Positions 37,960 to 46,267 of a stretch of DNA of 64,000 nt are shown piece after piece; position 1 is the stretch's first letter, and every line of letters starts with the position of its first letter. Source of the DNA: Natribaculum breve. GTDB taxonomy: Archaea; Halobacteriota; Halobacteria; Halobacteriales; Natrialbaceae. Below the pieces are notes generated by a model. It saw only the letters and a program-made list of their open reading frames with translations. It was not told the origin of the DNA and did not search any database. The DNA lies in NCBI RefSeq assembly GCF_023008585.1, contig NZ_CP095390.1, forward strand, positions 1,178,001 to 1,242,000. The letters are read 5' to 3'. A program made the translations under genes and the position numbers.

Positions 37960-38696
37960 GACTGTACCCGCCCGTGTTCGACCTCGATTCCGAGCCGTTC
38001 GTACTCCCAGTCGATGGTGACGAGGTTCTTCGGCGATCCGCGGAGTCCGTCGCGGCTGACGACCTCGAACGTGCGATTGCGCGCCTCCGGAGTGAACGGA
38101 GCCACAGCCATCACGCGTGCGACGTCCGCACGGGGGATCGATCCCGAGACGGTGTCGCCGCCTTCACCGACGAGCACCTCGCCGCTCGGCGGATCGTTCG
38201 TGAGCCTGCCGGGACGAATCACCGTGTAACCGAGTCCGGACCGTCGGAGCGCCGTCTCCGCGTCCCGTTTGGCCCGAAGCGAGCCCCGCAAGAGGAGTCG
38301 CCCGGGGATGGGCATCCTTGCTTTCGAACTGCCGACGCCGATCGCGCTCTCGAGGACGAAATGCGAGACGTCGGCGCCTACCGCCGCGGTCACGAGGTTG
38401 ATCACGCCGGTCCGGTCGACGAGCCTCCCGCCGATCGTGTGACGGATGCCAGGTGGCGCTCCGAGCGTACACAGGACGACGTCACAGTCCTCGACGGCCC
38501 GGACGGCGTCGGCCGACTCGAAGAAGTCGACGACGGCGACCTCGTCCGCGCCGAGTCGCTCGAGCATGTCTACGTTGGCGTGTGACCGCGTCGTCGCCCG
38601 GACGGTCAGGTCCGTCGGACGGAGGACGGAGAGTACCTCCTGTCCGGTGTCCCCGCTCGCCCCCGCGATGAGCACGCGTTCGTGTGTCGAAGCCAT
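37956..38696 (-). CDS. NAD(P)-binding Rossmann protein, atypical SDR/NmrA-like
   Basis: A 246-residue protein from MASTHERVLIAGASGDTGQE. GASGDTG is the glycine-rich dinucleotide loop, and DVVLCTLGAPPG and VSHFVLESAIGVGSS fit NmrA-type or complex I assembly-type SDRs. RPGRLTNDPPSGEV is the typical late motif. The start at 38696 is preferred to 38735 for fit to the Rossmann fold. Substrate unknown; it is coupled to the GerW-like gene. Confidence 0.85.
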   Translation of the reverse strand: MASTHERVLIAGASGDTGQEVLSVLRPTDLTVRATTRSHANVDMLERLGADEVAVVDFFESADAVRAVEDCDVVLCTLGAPPGIRHTIGGRLVDRTGVINLVTAAVGADVSHFVLESAIGVGSSKARMPIPGRLLLRGSLRAKRDAETALRRSGLGYTVIRPGRLTNDPPSGEVLVGEGGDTVSGSIPRADVARVMAVAPFTPEARNRTFEVVSRDGLRGSPKNLVTIDWEYERLGIEVEHGRVQS

Positions 38697-38849
38697 GGGG
38701 CGGCCTACCCCGCGTGACGACATAACACTCTCCACCCGTCGCCCGACGTGACGTTCCCCACCGCACGTCCATCGCCGTCACCGATCGGATCGAGTCGGTC
38801 GGTCGGAAACTCCAAAGATTCAACAACCGCCGATCGTAACAGCCGATCG

Positions 38850-39128
38850 ATGCCGCCCGATCGCCCGTTTTTCGACCCGGAAACCGAAGAGGTCGACGTC
38901 GACTGGATTCTCGAGGAAGCGGTACCGATCGCCAAACTCGTGTTGCTCTTCGGCGCGGTAGTCGCCCTGTCTTTCCTGCTAGCGTCGATTTTTGGCGGGA
39001 GCGGCATTTCGTTACTGCTCGCGGTCGTCGGGCAGTTCGTCGCGGCCGTCGGAACCGGCGTCGTCCTGCTGTACGTGATCGTCAGGGCCCGCCAGGTCAG
39101 CGACGAACTCGACGAGAGTGACAGGTGA
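38850..39128 (+). CDS. Small two-helix membrane protein
   Basis: A 92-residue protein, MPPDRPFFDPETEEVDVDWI, with an acidic N-terminus and two transmembrane helices at about 30-50 and 55-80. Its stop is immediately before the stop of the convergent CBS gene. Function unknown. Confidence 0.65.
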   Translation: MPPDRPFFDPETEEVDVDWILEEAVPIAKLVLLFGAVVALSFLLASIFGGSGISLLLAVVGQFVAAVGTGVVLLYVIVRARQVSDELDESDR

Positions 39129-39935
39129 CTACTCCTCGGATTGTAGCCGCTCTGTCGTCTCCACGAGCGGATGCCGTGCGTAGTCGACGACGTCGATGTC
39201 CTCGAGGCTCTCGAGGTCCTCTTTCTCGGCAGTCCTGGCCATCCCCAGGTCGATCTCCTGGTCGATGACGATCACGTACGCGTCCATCTCGTCGATCCCC
39301 AGTCGATCCGCCGCGAGCACGCGGTGGTGACCGTCGGCCAGGAGTAACGTCCCGCCGTTGTCGATGACCACGAGCGGCTCTGCCAGTCCGTGTTCGAGTT
39401 CGTATCGTCGTCCCTCGAGTTCGTCGGCGTAGACCCGACCCTGCGTCGGGACGAGTTCGCGAAGCGGGATCGTCCGACGCACCTGTCGAAGCTCGATCGA
39501 GTGGATGTTCTCGAGGGTCTGCATCAGTTTCACGACCTTCTCCGGCGTCGCCCGCTCGATCTGACTGCGGATGACGTCGGCGTTCGAGATGATCCCCACC
39601 AGGTTTCCGGCGTCGTCGACGACGGGGAGTTTCTGGATGCCAGACCGGAGGATCACCCGGGCAGCGTCGTCGACTTTCATGTCCGGATGAGCCACGATCA
39701 GGTCCGTCGTCATCACCTTGAAGATCGGCTCCTCGTCGTCGGCCAACAGCAAGTCGCGTGCGCTGACGAACCCCTCGACGCGACGTCGGTCCGTGACGGG
39801 AAATCCGCTGTGCTCGTCGCTCTCGGCGATGCGTTTCGCGACGTCACCGACCGTCGCGTCGGGTGACACGGTCACCACGTCCCGCGTCATGTACTCGTTT
39901 ACCCGCGGCTTGCTGTCGTCCGACGCGTACACCAT
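39129..39935 (-). CDS. CBS-domain pair fused to ParB-like domain
   Basis: A 268-residue soluble protein. Two CBS domains lie at about 11-65 (YMTRDVVTVSPDATVGDVAK) and 72-128 (MTTDLIVAHPDMKVDDAARV), forming a nucleotide-sensing pair. A ParB/sulfiredoxin-like domain follows at about 145-235 (RTIPLRELVPTQGRVYADEL; LLLADGHHRVLAADRL), where DGHHR corresponds to the phosphate-binding motif of the fold. ParB-like domains hydrolyse nucleotides (CTP or ATP). The role is unknown; an adenine-nucleotide sensor with an enzymatic output is a reasonable guess. Confidence 0.82.
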   Translation of the reverse strand: MVYASDDSKPRVNEYMTRDVVTVSPDATVGDVAKRIAESDEHSGFPVTDRRRVEGFVSARDLLLADDEEPIFKVMTTDLIVAHPDMKVDDAARVILRSGIQKLPVVDDAGNLVGIISNADVIRSQIERATPEKVVKLMQTLENIHSIELRQVRRTIPLRELVPTQGRVYADELEGRRYELEHGLAEPLVVIDNGGTLLLADGHHRVLAADRLGIDEMDAYVIVIDQEIDLGMARTAEKEDLESLEDIDVVDYARHPLVETTERLQSEE

Positions 39936-39994
39936 GTGCTACTGTAGTGTGACGACGGCGAAAAAACCTCCCTTACACGATATACAGGCGAAAG

Positions 39995-40014
39995 CCCATG
40001 AGTTTACTCGTGGG
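39995..40014 (+). other. Hairpin resembling the left end of an IS200/IS605 element
   Basis: CCCATGAG-TTTA-CTCGTGGG forms an 8 bp stem with one G-T mismatch and a 4-base loop, in the AT-richer DNA before the IS630 element. Subterminal hairpins of this form occur at the left ends of haloarchaeal TnpB-type elements. The region 39940-40178 holds no gene. Confidence 0.45.
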
Positions 40015-40178
40015 ATAAAGCCGTCACTACTGCATCAAACCACGCGACACGACTCCCCCGCATCACCCACGCAACCTGAACGGTTTAAGACGAATCTCCA
40101 CGTTATTCGACAGAGGCATGCGGCATGCTGCTGCGGGGAACCCGCTCACGCTCAACGTGGCTACGAGTAGGTCTCATA

Positions 40179-41297
40179 GTGTCTAGGGAAATGTTTTACC
40201 TATAGAGACACTGGTATTGGTAATGGATCGGCTCGACGACATCACGCTCGAAGAACTCTATGATCTAAAGGACCAGATCGACAAAGGGAAGCCGCGAGAA
40301 CGTGTTCTCGCGGCGATTGGGCGTAAGCAGGGCGATCAACTGGAGACACTAGCTGATCGCCACGGTGTTGTCGAGAAAACGATTCGCAACTGGCTCGATC
40401 GGTTCGAGGAAGAACCGATCGAGCAGGCACCGTACGACGCTCCTCGACCAGGAGGTCCAGCAAAAATCGAGGGCGAAGACCGTGAGCAACTGTTCGAACA
40501 ACTGCAACAGCCGCCGACCGAACTCGGCTACGACCAGCAAGCGTGGTCAGCGAAACTGTTGCTTCATCACGCCAAAGAGGAATACGGCGTCGAATACCAC
40601 GAAACCTACGCGTACGACTTGCTGAAAGAGGCCGGGCTGTCCTTGCGGACAGCACGGCCTCAACATCATGAAGCCGACCCTGAAGAGAAAGCCGAGTTCC
40701 AAGAAACAGTCGAAAAAAAACGACCCGAACTAACCGACAAAACCGTCGTTGTTGTCGATCAGTTCACCAAACACGTCGGAACTGTCCAACGACGTGGCTT
40801 CTACCCGATTGGCTCAAATCCGACAATAGAGGTTGCAACGTCGTGGGATTCAGTGACCGTGCTGGGCGCTGTCACCGACGACGGTGACAGCTTCTTCTGC
40901 TGGACAGAAGAGAATCTCACACGGAACCATGGGATTCGGCTGTTAGAGGCGTTAACCGAGCGGTTCGGTGAGGAGTTAGTGGTGTTTCTGGATCGAGCGG
41001 GCTACTTCTATGCGAGGGATCTCTGGGAGCACGTGAGTGGTGAGCGCGAGACCGAAACTGTCGGAGACAGTTCGGTCTCGTGCGTGCGCGGAGACGATCT
41101 CGAAGTCTGGTACTTCCCGTCAAAACTCCCCGAATTGAACGCCGTCGAAGGGTGTTGGGACCAGCTGCAAGAGTGGTTCAAGTATCGACTCGTCCCTGAT
41201 CTCTCGTCGCTGAAAGACTACATCTCACGAGGTGTAAAAACAATCAGCGAACCCAGCATTTGGCCGTATCTTACCGGTAAAGATTCGAACTAATCAC
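40179..41297 (+). mobile_element. IS630-family insertion sequence
   Basis: A 1119 bp element with one transposase gene. Ends are GTGTCTAG (left) and CTAATCAC (right), imperfect inverted repeats matching at about 13 of 22 bases and both finishing with TTTACC inside. TA lies directly outside each end (40177-40178 and 41298-41299), the target duplication of the IS630/Tc1 group. It splits DNA that looks like an older IS200/IS605-type remnant. Confidence 0.8.
40223..41293 (+). CDS. IS630-family transposase
   Basis: A 356-residue DDE transposase. The N-terminus is a helix-turn-helix (LETLADRHGVVEKTIRNWLDRF), then a second DNA-binding region. Catalytic residues: Asp in TVVVVDQFTKH, Asp in LVVFLDRAGYFYA and Glu in KLPELNAVEGCWDQL, in the DD-E order of IS630. 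The frame is intact and full length, so the element could be active. The GC content is visibly lower than in neighbouring genes. Confidence 0.9.
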   Translation: MDRLDDITLEELYDLKDQIDKGKPRERVLAAIGRKQGDQLETLADRHGVVEKTIRNWLDRFEEEPIEQAPYDAPRPGGPAKIEGEDREQLFEQLQQPPTELGYDQQAWSAKLLLHHAKEEYGVEYHETYAYDLLKEAGLSLRTARPQHHEADPEEKAEFQETVEKKRPELTDKTVVVVDQFTKHVGTVQRRGFYPIGSNPTIEVATSWDSVTVLGAVTDDGDSFFCWTEENLTRNHGIRLLEALTERFGEELVVFLDRAGYFYARDLWEHVSGERETETVGDSSVSCVRGDDLEVWYFPSKLPELNAVEGCWDQLQEWFKYRLVPDLSSLKDYISRGVKTISEPSIWPYLTGKDSN

Positions 41298-41299
41298 TA

Positions 41300-41515
41300 T
41301 CACACGACTACACACAAACACACCCTTCGCAGCCCAACCAGCAGTGTGGTTGGCATGCCACTCGACGACCCTCACTCGTGGTTGGAATCGAGGGGCAGGC
41401 CGATGGCGCGGCCCACTGCCCAGTGCGCTGGACGCCGCTGGGAGCCACTCCCTCCTCGGGCGGGCTACGCCGAGCAGATACCCAAGACCACCACGACCCT
41501 CCGTGTGAGGGCTGA
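41300..41515 (+). pseudogene. Possible TnpB C-terminal remnant
   Basis: A frame is open from the right edge of the IS630 element to TGA at 41513 (72 codons, no start), ending LRRADTQDHHDPPCEG. The tail style and the hairpins that follow fit the end of a haloarchaeal IS1341-type tnpB gene, but the zinc-finger and catalytic parts are not here. The call is tentative. Confidence 0.35.
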
Positions 41516-41609
41516 AGGCGCGTCAGTGAACCCGCAAGTTCACAGCCGGGGTGGAGCCCGCGTCTGCGGGCCGTGATACCCACGGAGGAATCCCACGGCG
41601 TTCGCCGTG
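41497..41609 (+). ncRNA. Hairpin array at an IS200/IS605-type right end, omega-RNA-like remnant
   Basis: Four stem-loops follow one another: CCCTC/GAGGG (41497-41511), GTGAAC/GTTCAC (41526-41543), GCCCGC/GCGGGC (41556-41571) and CACGGCG/CGCCGTG (41594-41609). The last is followed by GGAGGACGTCAA, a form of haloarchaeal TnpB-element right end. In intact elements this region encodes the guide (omega) RNA or sense-overlapping transcript. Whether it is still transcribed is not known. Confidence 0.45.
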
Positions 41610-41618
41610 CGGAGGACG

Positions 41619-43109
41619 TCAAGCGTTCTCGCTCGCTCCTTCGTCGGGGGCGAACAACCACTCGCTCGTCTGGCTGTACGCGCCCACGGGCGTTCCCGGA
41701 CGCGTTCGGATCGCCTCGAAGAATCGGTGCGTGATCACTTCTTCGACGACACTTTTGATCGAGTCGACCTGCTCTTCGTCGTCTACCCCACCCAGAACGC
41801 CAATCTCGAGCTGTGCACCAGCCATGTCGGCGTGCCCTCCGGCGCTTCCGATCGGGTCGAACGCGTCCCGCAGGGTCGCACCAAGATCGATCTCGCCGGC
41901 TCGCGACCGCGCCGAGAGAAACACCATCTCGTCTATGAAGCCAAAGACGAGCGTCGTGTCCACGCCCTCCATGGTGAGAAGCTGATCGGCCGCCTGCGGG
42001 AGTGCGTCGCGACTGGAGATCCGTCCGGCGCTCGCGACGACGACCGACCCGCGCCGGGTCCGGTTCTTGATCGCCCTGGCGATCGTGTCGAACGTCTCCC
42101 CTTCGACCGTCGGTGCCTCGACCTGTCGTAACACGTTGGCGTCGACGGCAGGCAACAGAGTCGCCGCCGCACGGAAGTCACTCGAGGAGACCTCTCGCGT
42201 GAAGTCGTTCGTGTCGACTCGAATGCCGTACAGCAACGCCGTCGCCGTCCGCCGGTCGAAGTCGAGTCCGAACCGCTCGAGATACTCGGTGAGGACCGTA
42301 CTCGTCGCACCGACGTCCTCGCGCAGGTCGTAGAACTCGGCCGGAACCGGACCGCGCGGTGGATGGTGGTCGATGGCGACGTCGACGTGTAGCTCCTCGG
42401 GCAACTGGTCGTTGACGCCCGGCCGCGAGTGATCGACCAGTGCGAACGCGGCGTACTCCTCGAGTGACGCCTCCGGCTCGAGGTTTCGCAGGTCGAGCTC
42501 GAGCAGGTTCACCATCGCCCGGTTCTCCTGGTGTGAGATCTCGCCGAAGTAACACGCGTCCGCGTCGACGCCGACTGTCGCCGCGATGTCACAGAGCGCG
42601 ACTGCACTCGCGATGGCGTCCGGGTCCGGATTGTCGTGCATCACGACGGCGAGTCGCCCGTCGATCGTCGAGAGTTTCCGGCGCAACGCCAGCGCGTTCT
42701 CCGCCGACGGACTCGTCGTCCGGTCGAGTACCCACTCGGCGAGCTCTCGACTCGGATCGACGACGCGATCGGCGACCGACCTGATGACCTGTCCGTCCTC
42801 GCCGTCCGGATTCCCGCCGAGGTGTGCCACTAACGCGGCCTCCGGGAACCGGTCGGCCGCGAGCTCGAGGATGCGGCGGTTCCGATCGGTCCGGTCTTCA
42901 GCGACGAAGACGGCGTCCGGTGTCTCGAGTGCGGCGAGCACGTCCGAGTCGGTCGGGTCGCTGTGTCGTGCCCGGACGTTCTCGTCTCGAAGCGTCTCGA
43001 CGACGTCCGGGTCGTCGGTGATAACGAGGAGGTGACCGTCGTACTCGGTGAGTCGTTCGACGATCCGTTGTCCGATAGTCCCGCACCCGAGTACGAGCCG
43101 GGAAATCAT
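41619..43109 (-). CDS. TrkA-N/DHH phosphoesterase fusion
   Basis: A 496-residue protein. Residues 1-120 form a TrkA-type NAD-binding domain (RLVLGCGTIGQRIVERL). A DHH phosphoesterase domain follows at about 150-330: VVMHDNPDPDAIASA, AFALVDHSRPGV and DVAIDHHPPRG carry the metal-binding Asp and His residues. A DHHA1 domain ends with SAGGHADMAGAQLEIG. Substrates in this family are small nucleotides or single-stranded nucleic acid. The stop codon lies within the right-end motif of the adjacent IS-type remnant, so its last residues may have been altered. Confidence 0.87.
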   Translation of the reverse strand: MISRLVLGCGTIGQRIVERLTEYDGHLLVITDDPDVVETLRDENVRARHSDPTDSDVLAALETPDAVFVAEDRTDRNRRILELAADRFPEAALVAHLGGNPDGEDGQVIRSVADRVVDPSRELAEWVLDRTTSPSAENALALRRKLSTIDGRLAVVMHDNPDPDAIASAVALCDIAATVGVDADACYFGEISHQENRAMVNLLELDLRNLEPEASLEEYAAFALVDHSRPGVNDQLPEELHVDVAIDHHPPRGPVPAEFYDLREDVGATSTVLTEYLERFGLDFDRRTATALLYGIRVDTNDFTREVSSSDFRAAATLLPAVDANVLRQVEAPTVEGETFDTIARAIKNRTRRGSVVVASAGRISSRDALPQAADQLLTMEGVDTTLVFGFIDEMVFLSARSRAGEIDLGATLRDAFDPIGSAGGHADMAGAQLEIGVLGGVDDEEQVDSIKSVVEEVITHRFFEAIRTRPGTPVGAYSQTSEWLFAPDEGASENA

Positions 43110-43149
43110 ATCGCGGATTGCAACTGAGAAGGTTAAAAACTACCGGCTT

Positions 43150-43230
43150 ATACGAACACCGGTCGGTCAGTTTTCGGTGCACCCGCGACCTGCCACGCGG
43201 GTGCGCCGAGAACGGTACAGCAGACCGTAT
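43150..43230. repeat. Hairpin element copy 5
   Basis: An 81 bp inverted repeat. Read in the direction of nuoN it starts in the stop codon: TGATACGGTCTGCTGT. The inner stem is GCACCCGCG (43179-43187) with CGCGGGTGC (43196-43204), extended with imperfect pairs to the ATAC/GTAT ends. It fills most of the 120 bp between nuoN and the DHH gene and may serve as their terminator. Confidence 0.75.
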
Positions 43231-44738
43231 CAGGGGACGACCGCTGCGGCCGCCTCGATCGCGGTGTCTGCGACCGGTCCGAAGCCGGGCAGGATGACGA
43301 CGGTCATCACGGCGGCGAAGATGATCGCCACGTAGAGACCGGTCGGCTGAGTGAGCGAGTCGCGCTCTACGACCGGTTCTTCGATCCACAGCGCCTTGAC
43401 CAGCCGCGAGTAGTAGTACAGCGACAGTGCGCTGTTGACCACGAGCGCGACGGCGACGACGAGCAAGCCGGCGTCGATCGCGCCCGTCAGCAGGAAGTAC
43501 TTGCTGAAGAAGCCACCGAACGGCGGGATGCCGGCGAGACTGAACATGAAGATCGTCATCGCGGCGGAGGCCATCGGTGCCTGCTTGGCGAGACCGTTGT
43601 AGTCCTCGAAGGTCCGGCCGACGCCCCAGTACTCCGCGAGGGCGATGAACAGGAACGCGCCCGTGTTCATGAAGCCGTAGACCAGCAGGTGCATCATCGC
43701 CGCACCGAGGACGACGTCGTTGCTCCCGGTCCCGGTCAGTCCGGCGAGGCCGATCAGCGCGTAGCCGGCGTGACCGACCGACGAGTACGCGAGCATCCGC
43801 TTTACGTTCTCCTGGGTCGCGGCCGCGAAGTTCCCGATCGTCATCGTGACGATCGCGAGGATCACGAACGCGAGCGTCCAGTCGATGCCGATGTCGGCCA
43901 TCGTCTCGATCGGGAACGCCGTCGCGAACACGCGGAACGCGATCACGAACCCGGCGGCTTTCGACGCCGACGAGAGGAACGCCGAGATCGGCGCGGGCGC
44001 ACCCTCGTAGGCCTCCGGCGCCCAGAAGTGGAAGGGGACGCTCGCGGTCTTGTAGGCGAACCCGCCGATCAGCATCACCACCCCGAGTCCGAGCAGGCCG
44101 GAGAAGCCCTCGGCACCCTCGAGGTTCTGGGCGATCGCCTCGAGTTGCATGTAGCCGGTCGCCCCGTAGACGAGGCTGATCCCGTAGACGAAGATCGCCG
44201 ACGAGAGCGCGCCGATCAGGAAGTACTTCAGACCGGCCTCGACGCTCCCGCGGTTGGTCTTGAGGATCGCAACCAGCGCGAACGACGGCAGGCTGGCCAG
44301 CTCGAGCGCGATGAAGACCGTCACGAGGCTGTTTGCGGCCGCCATGGTCGACATGCCGGTCGCAGCCAGCAACATCAGCGAGTAGTACTCGGCCTGGTAG
44401 GCGTGCTCGAGGAAGTAGTCGTAACTCGCGATCGAGACCATCGCGGTGACGACCGCGACGACGACCATGAAGAACAGCGCCATCTGGTCGACGATCAACT
44501 GGCCGCCGAAGAGGTCGAACGTACCCCGGCGAGTGGGGTCGCCGACGCCGGCGACGATGTACCAGACGGCAACGCCCAGCGAAGCGAGCGCTCCGGCCGT
44601 CGAGATGCCGGCGAGGGCCGACCTGTTCGTCGATCGCGGATCGATGCTGTCGAAGACGAACAACACCAGTCCGGTCAGCGCCAGGATCAGCGTCGGCGCG
44701 AGGGCAGACCAGCTATGGAGTTCGATCAGTGGTGCCAT
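43230..44738 (-). CDS. nuoN: NADH-quinone oxidoreductase subunit N
   Basis: A 502-residue antiporter-like proton-pumping subunit of complex I with about 14 helices. It has the family lysine helix features, e.g. MLAYSSVGHAGYALIGL and FKTASVPFHFWAPEAYEGAP-like sequence (read AYKTASVPFHFWAPEAYEGA). The nuoM stop and nuoN start overlap by one base (TGATG). It is the last gene of the operon; its stop opens hairpin element copy 5. Confidence 0.95.
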   Translation of the reverse strand: MAPLIELHSWSALAPTLILALTGLVLFVFDSIDPRSTNRSALAGISTAGALASLGVAVWYIVAGVGDPTRRGTFDLFGGQLIVDQMALFFMVVVAVVTAMVSIASYDYFLEHAYQAEYYSLMLLAATGMSTMAAANSLVTVFIALELASLPSFALVAILKTNRGSVEAGLKYFLIGALSSAIFVYGISLVYGATGYMQLEAIAQNLEGAEGFSGLLGLGVVMLIGGFAYKTASVPFHFWAPEAYEGAPAPISAFLSSASKAAGFVIAFRVFATAFPIETMADIGIDWTLAFVILAIVTMTIGNFAAATQENVKRMLAYSSVGHAGYALIGLAGLTGTGSNDVVLGAAMMHLLVYGFMNTGAFLFIALAEYWGVGRTFEDYNGLAKQAPMASAAMTIFMFSLAGIPPFGGFFSKYFLLTGAIDAGLLVVAVALVVNSALSLYYYSRLVKALWIEEPVVERDSLTQPTGLYVAIIFAAVMTVVILPGFGPVADTAIEAAAAVVP

Positions 44739-46267
44739 CACGCACCACCTCCGAGCGCGAGGATCGGATCCACTGCGTCTTTAATCATGTCGAAGATCAG
44801 TTCGGGAGCCACGCCAAGCGCGATGATCAGCGCCAGCAACACGAACATCGGTGCGACGTCGTGAAGCGGTGCACGGCCCACGTCGTAGTCGGTTTCGAGG
44901 CGATACGGGCCGAACAGCGTCCGCTGCATCGCAAACAGCAGGTAGCCAGCGACGATGACGATGCCGAACATCGCAAGCGCGGTGAACGCGGGGGCGTACT
45001 CGAGCATCTCGGAACCGAAGGCTCCGAAGAAGATGAAGTACTCCGCCGCGAAGCCGGACATCAGCGGCAGGCCCATGTAGCCGAACGCGCCGGCGATGAG
45101 AACGCCGACGGCGATCGGCATCCGGTCTGCCATCCCGGACATGTCCGTCACCATCCGGGTGTGCGTGGCGTTGTAGATGACGCCGACGGCCATGAACATC
45201 AGTCCCGAGATGAGCCCGTGGGAGACCATCTGGAACGTCGCGCCACCGACGCCGAACTGGGTGTAGGCGACGAGACCGAGGATGACGTAGCCCATCGACG
45301 AGACCGACGAGTAGGCGACGATCCGTTTGAGGTCGGTCTGTGCGAGCGCCAGCATCGCGCCGTAGATGACGCTGACGACGGCGAGTGCGGCGATGGGGAT
45401 CGCGAACGCCTCGACCTGGTCCGGGAACATCGTGAAGTTGAACCGGAGCAGGGCGTAGGTCCCCATCTTCAGCAGGACGCCGGCCAGCAGCACCGACGCG
45501 GGGGTCGGTGCCTCGACGTGTGCGTCCGGCAGCCAGGTGTGGAACGGAACGACTGGAACCTTCACCGCGAATCCGAGGAACATCGCGACGAAGACGGCAG
45601 CGGCGAGCGTACTGCCCGCGATACCGGCGAACGAACCGGGGCCGCCCTCGAGCATCGCCGATGCGATCTCGGGCAGGGCGAAACTCGTCACCGAGTCGCC
45701 GAGTCCGAACACGAGCGAGATGAACGCGACGAACATCACGAGCGACGCCACGTTCGTGTAGACGAAGAACTTGATCGCGGCGTACTTCCGGCGCGGGCCG
45801 CCCCAGACGCCGATCAGCAGGTACATCGGGATGAGGACGGCCTCCCAGAAGACGAACCAGAGGAAGAAATCGAGCGCCGCGAAGACGCCGATCAGGTTCG
45901 CCTCGATGAACAACAAGAGCCCGTAGAACTGGGACTGCCGGTCGTCGATCGGCGTCCAGGAGCTCACGATCGCGAGCGTGATCAGCACCGTCGTCAGGAC
46001 GACGAGCGGGAGGCTGATCCCGTCGAGACCGACGAACCAGCTAATCGAGTACTCTCCCAGCTGGATCCACTCCATCCGGGACTCGAAGGCGAGTTGGCCG
46101 TCGAGCAAGGCGTTACCACTGCCGTCGAACGCGGTGAACATCCACAGGGACAGCGCCGCCGGAATCAGACTGATGGCGAACGCGAGTTTACCTGCGACCT
46201 TGTTCGGCGCGACGAACGTGACCAGCGCACCGACCAGTGCGACCGCGATGAGCGTTTCGATCATCAT
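44738..46267 (-). CDS. nuoM: NADH-quinone oxidoreductase subunit M
   Basis: A 509-residue antiporter-like membrane subunit of complex I. Visible features: VPFHTWLPDAHVEAPTPASV (the conserved helix 7-8 loop), LKRIVAYSSVSSMGYVILGL and ISGLMFMAVGVIYNATHTR. Two adjacent ATGs at 46267 and 46264 overlap the nuoL stop (ATGA), so translation is coupled. Confidence 0.95.
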   Translation of the reverse strand: MMIETLIAVALVGALVTFVAPNKVAGKLAFAISLIPAALSLWMFTAFDGSGNALLDGQLAFESRMEWIQLGEYSISWFVGLDGISLPLVVLTTVLITLAIVSSWTPIDDRQSQFYGLLLFIEANLIGVFAALDFFLWFVFWEAVLIPMYLLIGVWGGPRRKYAAIKFFVYTNVASLVMFVAFISLVFGLGDSVTSFALPEIASAMLEGGPGSFAGIAGSTLAAAVFVAMFLGFAVKVPVVPFHTWLPDAHVEAPTPASVLLAGVLLKMGTYALLRFNFTMFPDQVEAFAIPIAALAVVSVIYGAMLALAQTDLKRIVAYSSVSSMGYVILGLVAYTQFGVGGATFQMVSHGLISGLMFMAVGVIYNATHTRMVTDMSGMADRMPIAVGVLIAGAFGYMGLPLMSGFAAEYFIFFGAFGSEMLEYAPAFTALAMFGIVIVAGYLLFAMQRTLFGPYRLETDYDVGRAPLHDVAPMFVLLALIIALGVAPELIFDMIKDAVDPILALGGGA

